Positions 1-6,786 of a DNA stretch of 51,378 nucleotides are shown here, in pieces. Origin of the DNA: an uncultured Treponema sp. Lineage in GTDB: Bacteria; Spirochaetota; Spirochaetia; Treponematales; Treponemataceae. The first letter of the stretch is position 1. Every line of letters begins with the position of its first letter. Where the stretch lies: NCBI GenBank assembly GCA_900316905.1, contig ONET01000006.1, forward strand, positions 1-51,378, given 5' to 3'. The position numbers were made by a program, and so were the translations under genes. The notes below the pieces were generated by a model. The model was given only the letters and a program-made list of their open reading frames with translations, had not been told where the DNA came from and ran no database searches.

Positions 1-38
1 TGGTCGATGACATCTTTTTCTTTTGTTTTGGCCAACAT
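1..38 (-). CDS. N-terminus of an unidentified protein, cut by window edge
   Basis: Only the first 12 codons are inside the window; the peptide begins MLAKTKEKDVID. An AAGGAGGA ribosome-binding site lies 5 nt before the ATG, and a TATGAT -10-like hexamer lies a little further upstream. Too little is present to name the product. It is downstream of and on the same strand as the higBA pair, but separated from it by a hairpin at 99-117. Confidence 0.6.
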   Translation of the reverse strand, partial: MLAKTKEKDVID

Positions 39-98
39 TGTACTCCTCCTTAAGAGTATCATATTTGTCAGCCATTTACACAGAAAATTTTACAAGGT

Positions 99-117
99 CT
101 ATTTTTGTAAAAAATAG
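99..117 (-). terminator. Terminator-like hairpin after higA
   Basis: A perfect inverted repeat, CTATTTTT / AAAAATAG with a 3-nt loop, sits 28 bp past the higA stop codon. It is AT-rich, so it may be a weak terminator or simply a palindrome. Confidence 0.45.
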
Positions 118-144
118 TTGGTTCGATAAAACTTATATATTCCA

Positions 145-417
145 TTACAACGCTGCGAGTTTCACAGGCCGTAAAACATATCCAAGGTTTTGCAAAACAT
201 TTGTCAGAGTTTTAAGCTTTACGGAATCGGCTTTGCCGCTGCGCAGATTTTGAATCGTTGTTGGAGAGACCTTAGTTTTTTTTGCAAGTTCCCGGACAGA
301 AATTTTTTCCTCTTCCATCTTTTCAATCATAAATTCTGAAATAAGAAAATCATTGTATCCTTTTTCAAATTCTGCTTTGAACTTAGGATTTTTCATTAGA
401 CGATCGTAGGTTGTCAT
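145..417 (-). CDS. XRE-family antitoxin (HigA-like)
   Basis: A 90-residue protein beginning MTTYDRLM, with a helix-turn-helix at about residues 35-75 (ELAKKTKVSPTTIQNLRSGK). An AGGAGG site 8 nt upstream decides this start over an upstream in-frame ATG. The gene starts inside the 3' end of the toxin gene (35-bp overlap), so the two are translationally coupled. Toxin-first order plus an XRE antitoxin is the layout of higBA modules. It probably represses the pair through the palindrome over the promoter -10. The function is a family-level inference. Confidence 0.8.
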   Translation of the reverse strand: MTTYDRLMKNPKFKAEFEKGYNDFLISEFMIEKMEEEKISVRELAKKTKVSPTTIQNLRSGKADSVKLKTLTNVLQNLGYVLRPVKLAAL

Positions 418-799
418 AATAAGTTCCTCCTTTGACTCTCGCTTCATAATCAATTTTGCAATTTATTGCCTTATCCTTTTCTTTTTTTGGCAGCTTTTGA
501 CATTTCTTTTCAAAAGCGTTTGTTATGATGACTTTCTTTCCACTTGTAAAAAAAGAAAGAAATCTGTCTGGCTTTGGCTTAAATGCCCATATTCCGTCTT
601 CTTCAAAGTTAAATTTTGTTTTGTCAGAAATTTTTCCAAAATCACCGAGCCGTTTTACAAGATAAAGCAGCTTTTGCTTTCCAGTATCATCGAGAGCAAA
701 AAAATATTCGCGGCTCTGGCTTTTTACATTTTGGTCAAAATACCATTCAACCGTAAATTTTTGTCCTTTGTAAACTATATATTCTTCTTTATCGGCCAC
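383..799 (-). CDS. RelE/HigB-like toxin (phage Gp49-like family)
   Basis: 138 residues from a GTG start (VADKEEYIVYKG). The body resembles the Gp49/HigB branch of the RelE superfamily: a beta-rich N-terminus, then 'LLYLVKRLGDFGKI', 'GIWAFKPKPDRFLSFF' and 'KVIITNAFEKKCQKLPKKEKDKA', the typical pattern of ribosome-dependent mRNA interferases. The GTG lies only 7 nt after the -10 hexamer and has no Shine-Dalgarno site, so the transcript is probably leaderless. A longer in-frame extension upstream would begin before the promoter and is unlikely. The partner antitoxin overlaps its 3' end. Confidence 0.75.
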   Translation of the reverse strand: MADKEEYIVYKGQKFTVEWYFDQNVKSQSREYFFALDDTGKQKLLYLVKRLGDFGKISDKTKFNFEEDGIWAFKPKPDRFLSFFTSGKKVIITNAFEKKCQKLPKKEKDKAINCKIDYEARVKGGTYYDNLRSSNEKS

Positions 800-806
800 A
801 ATTAAC

Positions 807-835
807 AGTGTAACACTACAGTGGCACAATGTCAA
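807..835 (-). promoter_or_regulatory. higBA promoter with palindromic operator
   Basis: On the minus strand TTGACA (830-835), a 17-bp spacer and TACACT (807-812) form a good promoter. A perfect palindrome AGTGT-A-ACACT (807-817) covers the -10 hexamer and is the obvious autoregulatory site for the antitoxin (inference). Confidence 0.7.
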
Positions 836-1285
836 GAAAAAAAAAACACCGCCCTTGCATCTTTCCCCGTTCCGCAATACAATTCACCCATGCCGCAACA
901 AAATCTCGCGCAAAAAATATACGCCGCAGTCCGCTTGATTCCCAAGGGAAAGGTGGCCTCGTATTCGCAGGTGGCAGCTTTGCTTGGAAACTGCAACTTG
1001 CGCCGCTATGTGGGAAACGCGCTGCACAAAAATCCAAGCAACTCTGTCACGCCCTGCCACCGCGTCGTCAACGCAAAGGGCTTTTGTTCCGGCAGCTTCG
1101 CTTTTGGCGGAAGCGACGTGCAGCGGCAAAAGCTGGAGGCCGAAGGCGTGACATTCACTAAAGGTCATGTTGACATGGAAAAGCATGCGATAAGCCAAGA
1201 CAACTTTGACGCGATGAGCGCGCTGCTGGGCCAAGAATGGGGAGCGGACGAGGGCGAGCGAAGATTACTGGCTAAATCGCAATGA
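821..1285 (+). CDS. MGMT/alkyltransferase-like DNA-binding protein
   Basis: The protein resembles the C-terminal domain of O6-alkylguanine-DNA alkyltransferases: IYAAVRLIPKGKVASYSQVA, then GNALHKNPSNSVTPCHRVV. The PCHRV motif keeps the acceptor cysteine, so it may be a true alkyltransferase rather than an ATL protein, which has Trp there. It lacks the N-terminal domain of full-length MGMT. The start is uncertain: GTG at 821 overlaps the divergent higBA promoter, and ATG at 890 has no obvious ribosome-binding site; the conserved domain begins just after residue 24 of the longer form. Confidence 0.75.
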   Translation: MAQCQEKKNTALASFPVPQYNSPMPQQNLAQKIYAAVRLIPKGKVASYSQVAALLGNCNLRRYVGNALHKNPSNSVTPCHRVVNAKGFCSGSFAFGGSDVQRQKLEAEGVTFTKGHVDMEKHAISQDNFDAMSALLGQEWGADEGERRLLAKSQ

Positions 1286-1351
1286 ACATGACAGCCTTTA
1301 ATTCCCGCCGCAGAATAAATGAATGAAATTTTTAAAAAAAAAATCGCCATA

Positions 1352-1385
1352 CTATCACTATATGATAGACTTACCGCGCATAATT
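1352..1385 (+). promoter_or_regulatory. Box 1: CTATC-N3-ATATGATAGAC promoter
   Basis: CTATCACTATATGATAGAC (1352-1370) is followed after 9 bp by ATAATT (1380-1385) and 18 bp later by the start codon of the FHIPEP-like gene. The same box at the same distance from a -10 occurs at 8837, 17780 and 21185. No TTGACA-like -35 is present; the palindrome covers that position, suggesting an operator or activator site. Confidence 0.75.
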
Positions 1386-1403
1386 AATAATGTGAGGTAA
1401 AAT

Positions 1404-2177
1404 ATGAATAAATTTTCTTCTGCAATAAAAGATTTGCTTCCGCTCTTTATGCTGACAACGGTCATTGTTTTGATTTTCACGCAGATTCCTGTTAAGGCTA
1501 TTCAGATTCTGATTATACTTAACTTTGGCATCTCGCTATGTCTATTTCTAACAAAGTTCCTCAACAAAACAAGGTTATCATTCCATTTCCCAAAATTAGT
1601 TCTGTATTTTTGCTTGTTTGACTGCGCTCTCATAATCGCAACCACAAGAACGTTTCTGGCAATTCCAACGCTTGAAGGGCAGATTCCTCTAGTCTTGATT
1701 ATTGGCCAGTGGATCTGCCGCGAAAACTTTATCTGCGGTTTTTTCACAAGCCTCATGCTTTGCGCTTCTCTTTTGTTGTATTGTAAAATGCATGTAAATA
1801 GAACTCAAGAAATTGCCGCAAGATTCTGTCTTGATAAAATGAGCCTGGAAATGTTTGATATTGATCATCAGATTGCAAGCAAAAAAATAACTGAGGAAGA
1901 AGGCAAAGGCTTAAAAGAAAAAGTTCGGAAGCAGGCGGACCATTACAGCCTTATTGATGGCTCAGCAAAATTCCTTTTAGGCACAATAGCGGCTTTTACA
2001 GCAGCGTATATTTGCGTCGTTGCTGGCGGCGTCGCTGTCGGAACGCTGGAAAGAAATATGTACTGGAAGGATGCCTTGAAGCAATACATCATGCTTTCAA
2101 GCGGACATCTAGTTTTGTTTGCAGCTCCTTTATTTTTAACCTCATTGGGTTTTAAAACTGAAATAAAGAGATTTTGA
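1404..2177 (+). CDS. Orphan FlhA/SctV (FHIPEP) membrane-domain protein
   Basis: A 257-residue membrane protein that aligns along its whole length with the N-terminal export-gate domain of FlhA/SctV. It has hydrophobic segments near 10-28, 33-50, 64-80, 95-126 and 188-215. The FHIPEP signature runs from about 138 to 195: AARFCLDKM, IDHQIASKKITEEE, then ADHYSLIDGSAKF. The last matches the family's ADFYGAMDGASKF, but the following KGD/RGD is FLLGT, so that Asp is missing. FlhA is about 690 residues; the cytosolic C-terminal domain is absent and the stop follows directly after the last hydrophobic stretch. No flagellar or secretion genes are nearby. It has its own box-1 promoter (GTGAGGT before the ATG). 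Function unknown; a gate, pore or decoy are possibilities. Confidence 0.8.
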   Translation: MNKFSSAIKDLLPLFMLTTVIVLIFTQIPVKAIQILIILNFGISLCLFLTKFLNKTRLSFHFPKLVLYFCLFDCALIIATTRTFLAIPTLEGQIPLVLIIGQWICRENFICGFFTSLMLCASLLLYCKMHVNRTQEIAARFCLDKMSLEMFDIDHQIASKKITEEEGKGLKEKVRKQADHYSLIDGSAKFLLGTIAAFTAAYICVVAGGVAVGTLERNMYWKDALKQYIMLSSGHLVLFAAPLFLTSLGFKTEIKRF

Positions 2178-2223
2178 AAAACGAAAGAAACGCGGCCGGG
2201 AGCGCGAACACGCTTGACAGAAT

Positions 2224-2257
2224 CTATCTTTCTATGATAGCCAATTCCCCCTAAATA
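2224..2257 (+). promoter_or_regulatory. Degenerate fifth copy of the box promoter
   Basis: CTATCTTTCTATGATAGCC (2224-2242) keeps both palindrome arms of the box and is followed after the same 9 bp by TAAATA (2252-2257). It lies between two convergent genes and points antisense into the DUF4143 ATPase gene; no convincing plus-strand gene follows. Confidence 0.4.
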
Positions 2258-3585
2258 AACGGCACCAAATACATCGGAATACAGAAAATGTCTGTATCCT
2301 TACGGTATTCCTTTGTGTAAACAAGATAACGGCTGCCAATATGTTTTGAATATTTTTCGGTAAAAATGTCCAGCGATTTGTGCTTGTGATAATCAGAGGC
2401 TTTTGCTTCAATCGGGCAGATTTTGTTTTTGCGGGAAATAACAAAATCTATCTCGTAATTGTGATTAGACGTTTCACTAGGGAAAGTATGATAGTAGAGT
2501 TCATCCCCTTTTGCGGCCAGCATCTGGGCAATTACATTTTCATAAACATATCCAAGATTTGCTGGAAGCTTGTCAGAAAGAAGTTTTTCATAAATAATAT
2601 TTTCGGTAAAATCCTTGTCCTTAAAACAAAGAGTTACAAAGAGCCCCGTATCACAAACAAAGAGTTTGAACTTTTCCAAATCAATATTCTGAGAAAGTCC
2701 CGCTTCCGGCGCGTTAGCGTGATAAGCGACATTCACTGTTTTAGAATCCTGAAGCTTTGCAATGCGTTCAAGCATGGTACCAGCCCTTGCGTTTTCTATT
2801 ACGCTCGAAACTTGATAGCGCGAGGCATTCTTTTGTAGCTCAGCCGGAATGTGGTCAAAAAGCAAAGAGGCCCGGCCTGTAGAATCAAACTTCATAAAAT
2901 CATTTTCGTAGAGTTTTAGAATATCGCGTTTAACCATATCAACCTGTGTAAAATTGTTAGTTGTCAGAAATGCTTCTACAGCCTGCGGCATTCCGCCAAC
3001 AATCATATAAAGCCGGAACTTTCTCATCAGGTCGCGGTTTACATCATCACCAAGAGATTTCTTTTCCTGCCAGATAGTTCTACCAATTTCAAAAGCATTA
3101 GTCTGTCCAATAGCCCAGCAGAACTCTTCGTAATCCATCGGGTACATCTGAATCGGCCGCTCTTCACTCGGAATAAGAATGTCCTTTACGTTTTCTTTGA
3201 TAGAAAGAAGCGAACCCGTTTCCATATAATCATAACGATGGTCTTTAACCAGAAGTTTTATAGCCTGTCGCGCCAAAGGAAAAAGTTGAACCTCGTCAAA
3301 AATAATTAGAGATTTGCGTTCCCTAAGTTCTTTGCCGGTGTAATACTGAAGCAGGCGGAAAAATGAATTCAAATCAGAAAGGTCATTAAAAAGATTTTTG
3401 ATATTCTGAGACGCAAATGCAAAATCAATCAGGATATAGGATTCATACTCTCTTTTTGCAAATTCTTCAACCGCAGTGGACTTTCCAATCCGTCTGGCAC
3501 CCTCAACAAGAAGAGCCGTATGCCCGTCAGACTCTTCCTTCCACGCCTTAAACTTGTCCCAGATTTTTCTTTTAAATGTTTCCAT
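2251..3585 (-). CDS. AAA ATPase with DUF4143 C-terminal domain
   Basis: 444 residues from METFKRK. Walker A is EGARRIGKST at about 27-36, and Walker B is SLIIFDEVQ near 90-98. The C-terminal half has the DUF4143 nuclease-like motif IDFVISRKNKICPIEAKA, a PD-(D/E)XK-type core (D...E-x-K). Such AAA_14/DUF4143 proteins are common accessory genes of unclear role, proposed to act in genome maintenance or defence. The ATG is 7 nt downstream of TATAAT with no Shine-Dalgarno site, so translation is probably leaderless. It is divergent from the WYL regulator, with three iterated repeats between them. Confidence 0.85.
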   Translation of the reverse strand: METFKRKIWDKFKAWKEESDGHTALLVEGARRIGKSTAVEEFAKREYESYILIDFAFASQNIKNLFNDLSDLNSFFRLLQYYTGKELRERKSLIIFDEVQLFPLARQAIKLLVKDHRYDYMETGSLLSIKENVKDILIPSEERPIQMYPMDYEEFCWAIGQTNAFEIGRTIWQEKKSLGDDVNRDLMRKFRLYMIVGGMPQAVEAFLTTNNFTQVDMVKRDILKLYENDFMKFDSTGRASLLFDHIPAELQKNASRYQVSSVIENARAGTMLERIAKLQDSKTVNVAYHANAPEAGLSQNIDLEKFKLFVCDTGLFVTLCFKDKDFTENIIYEKLLSDKLPANLGYVYENVIAQMLAAKGDELYYHTFPSETSNHNYEIDFVISRKNKICPIEAKASDYHKHKSLDIFTEKYSKHIGSRYLVYTKEYRKDTDIFCIPMYLVPFI

Positions 3586-3592
3586 GCCATAA

Positions 3593-3621
3593 ATTATACA
3601 AAATCCCCATAGAAAAATCAA
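3593..3621 (-). promoter_or_regulatory. Leaderless promoter of the DUF4143 ATPase
   Basis: On the minus strand TTGATT (3616-3621), a 17-bp spacer and TATAAT (3593-3598); the ATG follows after 7 nt. The first copy of the 13-bp repeat fills the spacer, so a protein binding it would block the promoter. Confidence 0.75.
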
Positions 3622-3677
3622 GAAAAATGTTCAAAATCCCCATAGAAAACCCCGTCAAATTGCGCAAAATCCCCATA
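3599..3677 (+). repeat. Three 13-bp direct repeats at exact 33-bp intervals
   Basis: CAAAATCCCCATA occurs identically at 3599, 3632 and 3665. The 33-bp period is about three DNA helical turns, putting the copies on one face of the helix. They lie between the divergent ATPase and WYL regulator genes, so they are likely binding sites of a regulator, perhaps the WYL protein itself (inference). Confidence 0.7.
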
Positions 3678-3712
3678 ACTCCGCCTGCTCAGTTGGCAAA
3701 GCAGAAGTAAAA

Positions 3713-4672
3713 ATGACCAACCGTCATATCGAAATGCTTCAGATTCTTAGAGACGCGCCAGAGCATCCTGCCGTAAAATATAATTCCAAGTATTTTCAGA
3801 ATCTATTTAACGTGGCCAATATTACTGTTTTACGCATCGCCCAGGATTTACGAGACCTCAATCTAATAGAAACTAAACATCAGCAGTATGTACTAAAAGA
3901 AGGTTTTGACGAATGGGACGAACTCTTTGACAAAGACGCGAAAAATCAGATTGTCCTGATTGCCGGCATCAAAGGGCTGCTTCAACAATATAAGGGCACT
4001 CCGCTTTTTGACAACATTGAAAAACTTTTCTATCTATTTGAGCCAAGAATCGCAAAATCAAGCGGCCTTATTTCTTCTGCCAGGATTGCGGTTCCGCCTC
4101 AGATGGAATTCAAAATTAATTTAACTAACTGGGAAAAAATTCTCCGGGCGATGGAACAGAATAAGAAAATCAAGACCAGATACACAGCTCCGTATACAGA
4201 TTCTGAAATTCAAAGAACTCTCTGGCCCTATCAGGTTCTTCTTGATAACGGAACCGTTTATCTTTTTGCCCGTGATGAAAAAAAGAATCGCGATTTGCTA
4301 TATGACCTGAATAAGCTGGAAGGAATTACTGTGACAAACGAAAAGTTCAACCTTCCCAAAGATTTTGATTTTACAAAACGCTGCAAGGGCGGCAGGCTTG
4401 GAGCCTTTTCAAGCGACAAAGTCGTGAAATACAAAATTGAAATTACGGGCTATGCAAGCTACTGGATAAAAGACCATAAATGGGCAGATGACCAGACTTT
4501 TGAAAATGTTGATGACGAAGACGTAATCATCAGCTTCTCTTCCTGCCAATTTGCGAAAGTCATGGAACTTGTTTTAAGCCTTGGATCCAGCGCAAAGCCG
4601 CTTGCGCCAAAGTCATTTGTAAACAAGTGGAAAAAAGAAGTCGCCGCAATGTTTGAAAATTCAAACAGTTAA
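3713..4672 (+). CDS. WYL-domain transcriptional regulator (copy 1)
   Basis: 319 residues. An N-terminal winged-helix region (about 1-65, with NITVLRIAQDLRDLNLIE as recognition region) is followed by a linker and a WYL domain around 140-225 (KIKTRYTAPYTDSEIQR, then NGTVYLFARD and LLYDLNKLEGI). WYL domains are ligand-sensing, sometimes nucleic-acid-binding modules common in defence and CRISPR-linked regulators. A paralogue with a longer N-terminus is at 20120-21163. The ATG has only a weak AGAAG site. Its target may be the iterated repeats just upstream. Confidence 0.8.
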   Translation: MTNRHIEMLQILRDAPEHPAVKYNSKYFQNLFNVANITVLRIAQDLRDLNLIETKHQQYVLKEGFDEWDELFDKDAKNQIVLIAGIKGLLQQYKGTPLFDNIEKLFYLFEPRIAKSSGLISSARIAVPPQMEFKINLTNWEKILRAMEQNKKIKTRYTAPYTDSEIQRTLWPYQVLLDNGTVYLFARDEKKNRDLLYDLNKLEGITVTNEKFNLPKDFDFTKRCKGGRLGAFSSDKVVKYKIEITGYASYWIKDHKWADDQTFENVDDEDVIISFSSCQFAKVMELVLSLGSSAKPLAPKSFVNKWKKEVAAMFENSNS

Positions 4673-4733
4673 AATTAGGCGACTTCTAGCAAAAACGCGT
4701 GAAAGACGCTACAATCAAAGGCAGGAGAATTTT

Positions 4734-4979
4734 ATGGAACATGTGACATTCAAGCCGCAGGGCGTTTGCTCGGTCCAGCTTGACTTTGACTTGGAGGACG
4801 GAAAAATTCACAACGTTCAATTCAAGGGTGGCTGCAACGGAAACTTAAAGGCGATCGGCCGCTTGGTCGAAGGCCGCGACGCCAAGGAAATCGCCGGCAT
4901 TTTGCGGGGCAACGACTGCAAGGGCCGCGGCACTTCTTGCGCCGACCAATTCGCGCAAGCGATTGACAGCGCTCTGTAA
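4734..4979 (+). CDS. TSCPD-domain protein (TIGR03905-like)
   Basis: An 81-residue protein starting MEHVTFKPQGVCS, with AGGAG 6 nt upstream. The signature GGCNGNLKAIGRLVEGR and GNDCKGRGTSCADQFAQAI matches the small TSCPD family, whose domain also occurs at the C-terminus of some ribonucleotide reductases. Conserved cysteines (GVC, GGC, DC, SC) suggest metal or thiol chemistry. The last codons of the gene are the first bases of a five-copy tandem repeat, so its 3' end has been duplicated downstream. Role unknown. Confidence 0.8.
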   Translation: MEHVTFKPQGVCSVQLDFDLEDGKIHNVQFKGGCNGNLKAIGRLVEGRDAKEIAGILRGNDCKGRGTSCADQFAQAIDSAL

Positions 4980-5296
4980 GAGCGCAGTTGGATAATTTCC
5001 TTGACAAAACGCGATATGAATATGTTGCGTATTGACAGCGCGCGTGAGCGCGCCAGTGAATAATTTCCTTGACAAAACGCGATATGGATATGTTGCGTAT
5101 TGACAGCGCTCTGTAAGAGCGCAGTTGGATAATTTCCCGCGATATGGATATGTTGCGTATTGACAGCGCTCTGTAAGAGCGCAGTTGGATAATTTCCTTG
5201 ACAAAACGCGATATGGATATGTTGCGTATTGACAGCGCTCTGTAAGAGCGCAGTTGGATAATTTCCTTGACAAAACGCGATATGGATATGTTGCGT
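4962..5296 (+). repeat. Five-copy ~69-bp tandem repeat with hairpin
   Basis: Units at 4962-5030, 5031-5098, 5099-5158, 5159-5227 and 5228-5296 (69, 68, 60, 69 and 69 bp). Each begins ATTGACAGCGC and ends GATATG(G/A)ATATGTTGCGT. Each contains an inverted repeat GCGCTCT-GTA-AGAGCGC; unit 2 has a different sequence there but still pairs (GCGCGC arms). Unit 3 lacks 9 bp (TTGACAAAA). The first unit includes the end of the TSCPD gene, including its stop codon, so the array probably grew by duplication from the gene end. Confidence 0.9.
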
Positions 5297-5425
5297 AGCA
5301 AGCGACGGCTTAGGGCTGGGCAAGCCCAAGTCTGCGCGGCTGATTGAGATTGTTGGAAAGCCTAAAAATGCGGCCAATCATAATTGCAAGCAAGCCAAAA
5401 ACCGCGCGGCGCGAAAGGAGAATTT
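5297..5425. other. Non-coding remainder after the tandem array
   Basis: No gene is seen here. It contains a short hairpin (GGGCT / AGCCC, 5313-5327) and, at its end, the AAAGGAG ribosome-binding site of the next gene. Together with the array it makes a gene-free stretch of about 446 bp. Confidence 0.6.
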
Positions 5426-6274
5426 ATGCGCGAAGACAACATCGAAATTTTTAAGGACACGGAGCGCCTTTGCAAAACAAACGCGGCGCTCGCCAACGCG
5501 ATAAAGGAATCCAGCGCGGCGCAAAAACTTTTTTTGGAAGGCGATTCGATAGATGGAACTGCGGCAAGCCAAAAAAATCGCTTCGACCAAGACGCGAAAA
5601 TCGTCGTTTCCAAAAAGCGGACTTTTGAAGCGGCCTACGGATACAAGGACACGGGCCTTTCGGTCGCCGTCCTAAATTTCGCGTCGGCTTCCAATCCGGG
5701 CGGCGGCATTGCCCACGGATCTTCCGCGCAGGAAGAATGCCTTTGCCGCTGCTCAACCCTTTACTTTAACTTGAACGAAAATTCCAACTGGGAAAATTTT
5801 TACATGCCGCACCGCCGCGACGGAAACCCGCTCCACAACGACGACATAATTTACACGCCCGGCGTCGTTGTCTTTAAGTCCGACGCGGCCTACCCAAAAT
5901 TGCTGGCCGAGCGCGACTGGCAAAAACTGAACGTCATAACATGCGCCGCTCCCAACCTGCGAGACCGGCCCAGCAACCGCTACAATAGCGGCGACGGCTT
6001 TGCCGCCGTCAACATAAGCGACGCGGATTTGCAAGCCCTCCACGAAAAGCGCGCCCGCCGCATTTTGGACGTCGCCGCATTTGGCCAAAACGACGCGGTA
6101 ATCCTAGGCGCCTTTGGCTGCGGCGCTTTCCGCAACAAGCCTCAAGTCGTGGCCGCCGCCTACAAAAACATCTTGGCCGACTACCGCCGCGCCTTTAAGG
6201 TGATTGAGTTTGCCGTTTATTGTTCCCCGCGCGACGAGGAGAATTTTTTGGTTTTCAAGCGCGCGTTGGGGTGA
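5426..6274 (+). CDS. Microbial-type poly(ADP-ribose) glycohydrolase (TIGR02452-like)
   Basis: 282 residues from MREDNIEIF, with AAAGGAG 6 nt upstream. The bacterial PARG signature GGG-x7-QEE is present (NFASASNPGGGIAHGSSAQEE), with the later macrodomain loop ILGAFGCGAFRNKP. Enzymes of this family hydrolyse ADP-ribose polymers or related ADP-ribosyl adducts. Length and motif spacing fit an intact enzyme. It stands in accessory DNA beside small regulator genes; no ADP-ribosyltransferase was recognised in the window, so the substrate is unknown. Confidence 0.85.
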   Translation: MREDNIEIFKDTERLCKTNAALANAIKESSAAQKLFLEGDSIDGTAASQKNRFDQDAKIVVSKKRTFEAAYGYKDTGLSVAVLNFASASNPGGGIAHGSSAQEECLCRCSTLYFNLNENSNWENFYMPHRRDGNPLHNDDIIYTPGVVVFKSDAAYPKLLAERDWQKLNVITCAAPNLRDRPSNRYNSGDGFAAVNISDADLQALHEKRARRILDVAAFGQNDAVILGAFGCGAFRNKPQVVAAAYKNILADYRRAFKVIEFAVYCSPRDEENFLVFKRALG

Positions 6275-6674
6275 GGTTAATAGCGCATCCGTACCATTCT
6301 TCCAGCGCTTGAATGGTCGATGCGTTCGCGTTTTGCGCGATAAAGTCCAGCGCTTCTTGAGCGATTGCGTATGGCGGCTCCCGTCGCGAGCAAATGCGGT
6401 CTTCTTTTGAGGGCCGCATTTTTGTCACTATCATCTCATCAATCGAAACTTTGTAAAGCTTCGCAAGGACGACAAGGTTGTCCAAGCGGGGCAAAAATTT
6501 TTCCCGCTCGTCTTCCCAAATGTAAATTGATTGCGGATTTTCCATTCCAAAAAGCTTTTGAATTTGCGCTATCGAAATATTGCGCCTTTCGCGCAGGACT
6601 TTTAGTTTTTTTGAAGTCGCCGGCGCGTCGATTACCGGAAAAGCGAAAGTCGGACTGATTTTAAAATTCGCCAT
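6255..6674 (-). CDS. XRE-type helix-turn-helix regulator
   Basis: 139 residues from MANFKISPT. The HTH lies at about residues 22-75 (KLKVLRERRNISIAQIQKLFGMENPQ, then IYIWEDEREKFLPRLDNLVVLAKLYKVSIDEM), of the type found in small Cro/CI-like regulators. The C-terminal tail is of unknown role. No ribosome-binding site precedes the ATG. Its 3' end overlaps the convergent PARG gene by 20 bp. It is divergent from the ORF6N gene. Confidence 0.75.
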   Translation of the reverse strand: MANFKISPTFAFPVIDAPATSKKLKVLRERRNISIAQIQKLFGMENPQSIYIWEDEREKFLPRLDNLVVLAKLYKVSIDEMIVTKMRPSKEDRICSRREPPYAIAQEALDFIAQNANASTIQALEEWYGCAINLTPTRA

Positions 6675-6773
6675 ATCTACTATTAAAGATAACGCTATTT
6701 TTGACAAAAGGCAAGTTTTGCTCGCGCTTTTAAATTAAGTTACAAACTTAATGTTTTTTGCTTGCGCCGCGGG

Positions 6774-6786
6774 TAGAATTAGGGGC
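6774..6786 (+). promoter_or_regulatory. -10 element directly before the ORF6N start
   Basis: TAGAAT (6774-6779) ends 7 nt before the ATG at 6787. The -35 is poor. The spacing matches other leaderless-looking genes in the window, though AGGGG touches the start codon. Confidence 0.45.

Noticed and set aside
383..877. Longer HigB starting at 877
   Set aside because: It would begin upstream of a well-formed promoter whose -10 is 7 nt before the GTG at 799, and the extra residues match nothing in the toxin family.
1352..1370. The 19-bp boxes as MITE-like transposon ends
   Set aside because: Similarity is confined to the box, the 9-bp gap and the -10; no extended repeat or second terminal repeat is found, and spacing to -10 is conserved, which fits regulation.
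3683..3712. tRNA-like D-arm (GCTCAGTTGGCAAAGC)
   Set aside because: No matching acceptor, anticodon or T arm; the sequence runs straight into the WYL start codon.
4962..5296. CRISPR array
   Set aside because: The units are contiguous copies with no unique spacers and no cas genes nearby.
4817..5377. Long open frames on the minus strand across the tandem repeats
   Set aside because: They exist only because the repeat unit has a length divisible by three and few stops; the encoded peptides are repeats of the same nonsense sequence and have no start signals.
5297..5425. A coding remnant after the tandem array
   Set aside because: The plus frame is open for about 45 codons but has no start codon, no family resemblance, and runs into the PARG ribosome-binding site.
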